The position numbers and the translations under genes were made by a program. Under the pieces are notes generated by a model. That model was not told the DNA's origin. It did not search any database and saw nothing but the letters and a program-made list of their open reading frames with translations. From Caryophanales bacterium (GTDB lineage Bacteria > Bacillota_I > Bacilli_A > RFN20 > CAG-826), in assembly GCA_016280685.1 (NCBI GenBank), contig JAEEHE010000088.1:1-17862 (forward strand): a DNA stretch of 17,862 bases. Reading direction: 5' to 3'. The first letter of the stretch is position 1. Each line of letters begins with the position of its first letter. Below, piece by piece: positions 15,701-17,862 of the stretch.

Positions 15701-15705
15701 TTCAT
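12703..15705 (-). CDS. pulA: Secreted pullulanase (type I, GH13 with CBM41-like N-terminus)
   Basis: This is a second debranching enzyme, paralogous to the pullulanase downstream. The 1000-residue protein has a signal sequence (MKLKSK, hydrophobic core 7-24) but no lipobox Cys, so it is either released or held by an uncleaved N-terminal helix. Residues about 65-180 fit a diverged CBM41 (AFYFWFSGVNG, MYMIVKGSTLNDWSDK, SMSIWAIPGEG), followed by a region of unknown fold to about 295. A CBM48-like domain (about 305-390, FKVWAPTATRMRLCLY) precedes the GH13 domain (about 430-860): YNWGYNP 511-517, region I Asp560 with Asn564 and His565, nucleophile Asp631 (GFRFD), acid/base Glu660 (YGEGW) and Asp770 (CHDNF). 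All catalytic residues are present. GAGG (15715-15718) lies nine bases before the ATG. It is first in a three-gene operon and divergent from galM. Confidence 0.94.
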   Translation of the reverse strand: MKLKSKFLVAGISTFMLGTFFLPLARNQKTQIEPDNLEYEQPLVVSYDHPDDVYNAHQAASKWPDIVKINYHNDNGGCDQKAFYFWFSGVNGKQYAPDLVSDDKKDMSITVDFSTETFKAGYHNKMYMIVKGSTLNDWSDKTDDTPIDYSQFTIENDGSMSIWAIPGEGSALELYDTKEETKMDKILTATFKNDWKTILVKSTIAPTSYKVYALTGSYYALNNREKEAFKERYLIKTGNNPECQNVEYNKAIVKSFSIPLNFTVKINVQYQVTAYFSTKPEKEQTKFVASDALYETKRFEDYYNYNGNDLGVTYTPSATTFKVWAPTATRMRLCLYDSGSSSDYDGGSDDYRGYNMVYQPGGIWQVTIDKQNLNGRYYNYTVYNSLGTNTVVDPYAHACGINGERGMVLNFASTNPTDWDKVGEALGTLNSPNELTIYESHIRDLTMDETWQGTNKRGTFLAYIEPGTTYSDGTTTVTTGFDHLVEMGVNAVQLTPVFDHDDDETDKGMHYNWGYNPLNYNCVEGGYSTNPYDGKVRISEFKQLVKALANNGNHTRTIMDVVYNHVSSAPASNFNKLMPKYYFRLTEEGFYYNGSGCGNEVKTEAPMMRKFIVDSLCWWASEYKIKGFRFDLMGLIDWKTLDLARTELYKIDPSIYLYGEGWTGDSSESGHVNEAYYGTWGSNTWTVYNKLPTVSGKCIVGAFNDRGRNSLKGENDYDKQDKYWGFINQDSDHVGDKSYAIADMLAGYHDSGDNKWMDPYQSISYASCHDNFTLFDQMMVTTGVLSDDHPGSTMAAVSAIECTILMSNGVAFIQGGEELFRHKAITEEDDLEVARPSDYITFGNQKISHNSYNLSDDVNAFRWDRKISVDGVKSSGYVEAIEKAIATRKQMAKYSKAQLASASPFASSSPFNIWNRANKSTTLGMKNGDYFFFIAGCNSDFIPFAAINSMNYNNPTFCSNVYYQDGVKKYGYSYHLSDNEEMNNGTVTLGWYTCVCFLAQ

Positions 15706-15737
15706 AATAAAGTACCTCGCGGTATGTATACACTCTC

Positions 15738-15766
15738 ATTATACACACGTATAAAAAACAGAAAAA
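15738..15766 (-). promoter_or_regulatory. Pullulanase-operon promoter with overlapping inverted repeat
   Basis: A perfect TATAAT on the minus strand (15738-15743) lies 32 bases before the ATG of the secreted pullulanase; the -35 region 17 bases upstream (TTTTTC) is poor, hinting at activator dependence. The inverted repeat TTATAC, four bases, GTATAA (15739-15754) overlaps the -10 and could be a repressor site. Another partial palindrome (GTATGTATAC, 15722-15731) follows in the leader. Confidence 0.5.
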
Positions 15767-15796
15767 TACTTTTTTCTCCTCCCTAGCACACATTAA

Positions 15797-15805
15797 TGAC
15801 ATAAT
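15797..15805 (+). promoter_or_regulatory. Extended -10 promoter of galM, predicted leaderless
   Basis: TGA followed by CATAAT (15797-15805) fits an extended -10 element (TGn plus a hexamer matching TATAAT at five of six). Only six bases separate it from the ATG at 15812, so transcription would start at or next to the A of the start codon. No Shine-Dalgarno sequence is seen upstream, which agrees with leaderless initiation. No -35 match was found. Confidence 0.45.
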
Positions 15806-15811
15806 ATTGCT

Positions 15812-16708
15812 ATGAAAAATCCTTTTATTACTCTAAAAAACGAAGAATTAGAAGTTATATTATCTCCCTTTGGAGCTTCTATTTATCAAATCGTTTTTCA
15901 TAATGAAAAGATGGTGTTAACTCCTGTTGATTGTGATTCATTTATCAAGCCAAAAAGCTATTATGGAAAGACCATTGGACCTATCGCGAATAGAATAAAA
16001 GATGGACAAATAACAATAGAGAATCACGTCTATTATTTCGATAAAAATGAAGGTAATAATTCTTTGCATTCGGGAAAAGATGGCGTTTCTTATCGCCTTT
16101 TTAAAGTAAAAGAAGAGGGAAATGCAGTGGTTTTTTCTTTAAATAAAAAAAATATTGAATATGAAATTATATATAAGTTAGATGGAAGTAAACTTTTTTT
16201 AACGTTAAAAGCGGTAGCGAAAGAAGACACTCCTATCGCGTTGACTAATCATACTTATTTTTGTTTGGGTGATGAAAATATTGAAGATTTGTCATTAACT
16301 ATTCCCAGTCATCAATTCGTGGAAACGGAGTCCACTACTTTGTTGCCTCTTTGTCTAAAAGAAGTACTACCATGTTTGGATTTTAATCAAAAGAAATTAA
16401 TCGTTAAGGATATCTTTGATGATTATTTACAAAAGCATCGTAGCCTTGGTTATGATCACTGTTTCCTTTTGGATAGCGAGCAAATAAGATTAGAAAATCA
16501 AAGATTTATATTAGACATAGTGACTGATTATAAGGCTGTGCAAATCTATAGCGATAATTATCCAAACAATATAAAAATGATGACTAGCAACAAAGAGAAT
16601 CACCGCGGTGTGGCAATTGAACCAGAAGACAATCTTCTTAATAGAAAATTATTAAGAAAAGGACAAGTATATCAAAGAGAAATTAAATATTCCTTTAGGA
16701 AACAATAA
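15812..16708 (+). CDS. galM: Aldose 1-epimerase (mutarotase)
   Basis: This cytoplasmic enzyme interconverts the alpha and beta anomers of glucose and related sugars, here probably glucose released from imported maltodextrins. The 298-residue protein has the family landmarks in order: GPIANRI near residue 56, NSLHSG near 83 (family NxLHGG), PIALTNHTYF near 142 with the catalytic-type His, GYDHCFLL near 213, AVQIYSDN near 244 and GVAIEPED near 268, with the Glu that acts as base. The length is at the short end for the family but complete. No ribosome site precedes the ATG, and the predicted promoter abuts it. It is divergent from the secreted pullulanase with a 106-base shared gap, so the two could be controlled together. 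Confidence 0.92.
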   Translation: MKNPFITLKNEELEVILSPFGASIYQIVFHNEKMVLTPVDCDSFIKPKSYYGKTIGPIANRIKDGQITIENHVYYFDKNEGNNSLHSGKDGVSYRLFKVKEEGNAVVFSLNKKNIEYEIIYKLDGSKLFLTLKAVAKEDTPIALTNHTYFCLGDENIEDLSLTIPSHQFVETESTTLLPLCLKEVLPCLDFNQKKLIVKDIFDDYLQKHRSLGYDHCFLLDSEQIRLENQRFILDIVTDYKAVQIYSDNYPNNIKMMTSNKENHRGVAIEPEDNLLNRKLLRKGQVYQREIKYSFRKQ

Positions 16709-16766
16709 CCTAAACTTGCAAAGGCTAAAAGGGGATATTAAAATCAAATATGTAAGAGGTTTTTGT

Positions 16767-17081
16767 ATGAAAAAGATTGCCAGAATTTTCGATATTATTT
16801 ATTTAATCGCTTTTATTATCGTCTTTATTCTCATGTGGGTTTTCGCCATTAGAGGAACCGATTTCCATGGTTGGTTTGACTGGTTCTTACTCATCTTCTT
16901 AGGTGGAGCGGTTGTCTCAGTCTTCTTATTAGGTAAGATGAATAGCGTGGAAACCAAAAAAGATTTAATCTTCATTGGTATTGTGGAAATTATCTTCGCT
17001 AATATCGTCGCTGGTGTCATGTGCTTAATTGCTAGTGTTGATCAATGGAATGGTTCCATTAAACCAGTGGAAGAAAAATAG
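16767..17081 (+). CDS. Small three-helix membrane protein of unknown function
   Basis: I recognise no family. The 104-residue protein starts MKKIARIFD and has three hydrophobic segments (about residues 8-28, 35-54 and 66-89), separated by short loops with Trp and Asp, and ends in a charged tail (PVEEK). The start at 16767 is supported by AAGAGG (16754-16759) seven bases upstream; an earlier in-frame TTG at 16716 lacks such a site and would add a non-hydrophobic leader. It begins 58 bases after galM on the same strand, with no hairpin seen between them, so read-through from galM is likely. It is the only gene here ending in TAG. Confidence 0.7.
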   Translation: MKKIARIFDIIYLIAFIIVFILMWVFAIRGTDFHGWFDWFLLIFLGGAVVSVFLLGKMNSVETKKDLIFIGIVEIIFANIVAGVMCLIASVDQWNGSIKPVEEK

Positions 17082-17090
17082 TTAATTAAT

Positions 17091-17123
17091 TAAAAAGCAA
17101 AAGGACCAAGTGGTCCTTTTTTT
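17091..17123. terminator. Bidirectional terminator between convergent genes
   Basis: A nine-pair symmetrical hairpin (AAAAGGACC with GGTCCTTTT, arms 17099-17107 and 17112-17120, four-base loop) has a T run on the plus strand after it and an A run before it, so it can end transcripts from both sides. It lies between the small membrane protein gene and the end of malQ. Confidence 0.85.
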
Positions 17124-17862
17124 AATTGCCTTTTAAGTCTTTTCTTTTCATCCAAGAGAAGTCTTTTAACTTCCAAGTCCAGTTAGGATCGCCCACTGTT
17201 CCTGGCCAATTGATACGTCCACTATCATCGAGACCTAAGATGTCTTGAAGTGGGAAGATAGTCATTAAGGATGGGAGATTATAGGTATAATCAAACATCG
17301 CATTATATAAGTCAACTTTTTTACCAAATTTCTCTTTTAAGAATTTGATGTTTTCTTCTGGAAGAGTCTTTAACCAACCTTTAATGGTTTGGTTATCGTG
17401 TGTGCCAGGATAGACAATTTGACGAGGTGTGGACATAGCTTTGGTATCAAAGACAGTGAATTCGGTGATATACATGCCAGGGAGATTATAATGGTCTCTT
17501 AATTCATGAACACCAGGGAATAAGTCGCCTAAGTCTTCCGCGATTAACTTGATATTGGGATATCTACGATATAATTCATCGAAGAAATCATATCTTGGTC
17601 CCACCCACCAGACACCACGTCTAGCGTTTTCATCTTCCGCGGGGATGACACAATAGGTGTCCCACGCTCTAAAGTGATCAAGTCTTAATAAATCACAGGT
17701 AGTCGCTAAATAGCCGATACGATGGACTAAGAAATCATAATTCTTTTCTTTCATCTTCTTAAAGTCATAAATAGGAGTGCCCCATAATTGACCATCATCA
17801 GAGAAAGCATCGGGTGGGCAACCACTCACTAAAGTGGGATTGTATTTTTCATCCATTAAGAA
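17122..17862 (-). CDS. malQ: 4-alpha-glucanotransferase, GH77 (5' part beyond right edge)
   Basis: This cytoplasmic enzyme (amylomaltase) transfers alpha-1,4-glucan segments between maltodextrins and frees glucose. About 247 C-terminal codons are present; the frame stays open to the right edge. The Met codon at 17856 is internal, because residues FLMDEKYNP on either side of it match a conserved family stretch rather than a start. Landmarks are SGCPPDAFSDDGQLWG (near 17795-17825), LRLDHFR with the nucleophile Asp near 17679, IAEDLG with the acid/base Glu near 17538, and PGTHDN with the third Asp near 17397. The C-terminal QDILGLDD and GDPNWTWKL are also typical. It converges on the small membrane protein across a shared terminator. 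Identity is firm; regulation cannot be seen because the 5' end is missing. Confidence 0.94.
   Translation of the reverse strand, partial: FLMDEKYNPTLVSGCPPDAFSDDGQLWGTPIYDFKKMKEKNYDFLVHRIGYLATTCDLLRLDHFRAWDTYCVIPAEDENARRGVWWVGPRYDFFDELYRRYPNIKLIAEDLGDLFPGVHELRDHYNLPGMYITEFTVFDTKAMSTPRQIVYPGTHDNQTIKGWLKTLPEENIKFLKEKFGKKVDLYNAMFDYTYNLPSLMTIFPLQDILGLDDSGRINWPGTVGDPNWTWKLKDFSWMKRKDLKGN

Noticed and set aside
16716..16766. TTG start for the small membrane protein
   Set aside because: No ribosome site precedes it, while AAGAGG lies seven bases before the ATG at 16767.
17850..17862. Met at 17856 as the true start of malQ
   Set aside because: The frame remains open upstream and the flanking residues match an internal conserved stretch of GH77; the missing N-terminal half holds family core residues.

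Overview
The window is a starch and alpha-glucan utilisation locus from a low-GC, AT-rich bacterium of the Firmicutes type. Lineage is inferred: genes carry strong AGGAGG-type ribosome sites, five secreted proteins carry lipoprotein signal peptides, the transporter is of the MalE/MalF/MsmX kind, and no outer-membrane component is seen. Eleven of the twelve visible stop codons are TAA, one is TAG and none is TGA, while Trp is encoded by TGG. This suits a gut- or rumen-type Bacilli lineage near the Mollicutes that uses the standard code, but the species cannot be named from this sequence.

Layout on the minus strand, in the direction of transcription (right to left): the 3' part of a GH77 4-alpha-glucanotransferase (malQ, entering from the right edge); a three-gene unit of a secreted pullulanase, a small InlB-repeat-like lipoprotein and a lipoprotein pullulanase (15705-9572); a single-gene unit for a starch-binding-like lipoprotein with a SusE/SusF-like module (9453-8458); a lipoprotein alpha-amylase related to Bacillus AmyE, overlapping a small membrane protein (8364-5904); an MsmX/MalK-type ATPase with an unusually long C-terminus (5817-3934); an RDD-family membrane protein (3862-2954); and a maltodextrin-binding lipoprotein followed by a MalF-type permease running off the left edge (2833-1). 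On the plus strand, aldose 1-epimerase (15812-16708) diverges from the first pullulanase, followed by a small three-helix membrane protein (16767-17081). That gene converges on malQ across a shared bidirectional terminator.

Proposed working model: alpha-amylase, two pullulanases and the putative starch-binding lipoprotein sit on or near the outer membrane face, bind starch and cut it at alpha-1,4 and alpha-1,6 bonds. MalE captures the oligosaccharides, MalF with an expected MalG beyond the left edge imports them, and the MsmX-like ATPase powers import. Inside, MalQ rearranges maltodextrins and releases glucose, which GalM interconverts between anomers. Most units are separated by clear hairpin terminators, so the locus looks like several separately tuned transcripts rather than one operon.

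The points most worth a second look are the two-module starch-binding-like lipoprotein with its own near-consensus promoter, the extra ~250 residues on the ATPase, and two genes (RDD and galM) that appear to be leaderless, one with its promoter embedded in the upstream terminator. No gene-free stretch exceeds about 120 bases. No tRNA, rRNA, CRISPR array, transposase or integrase was seen.
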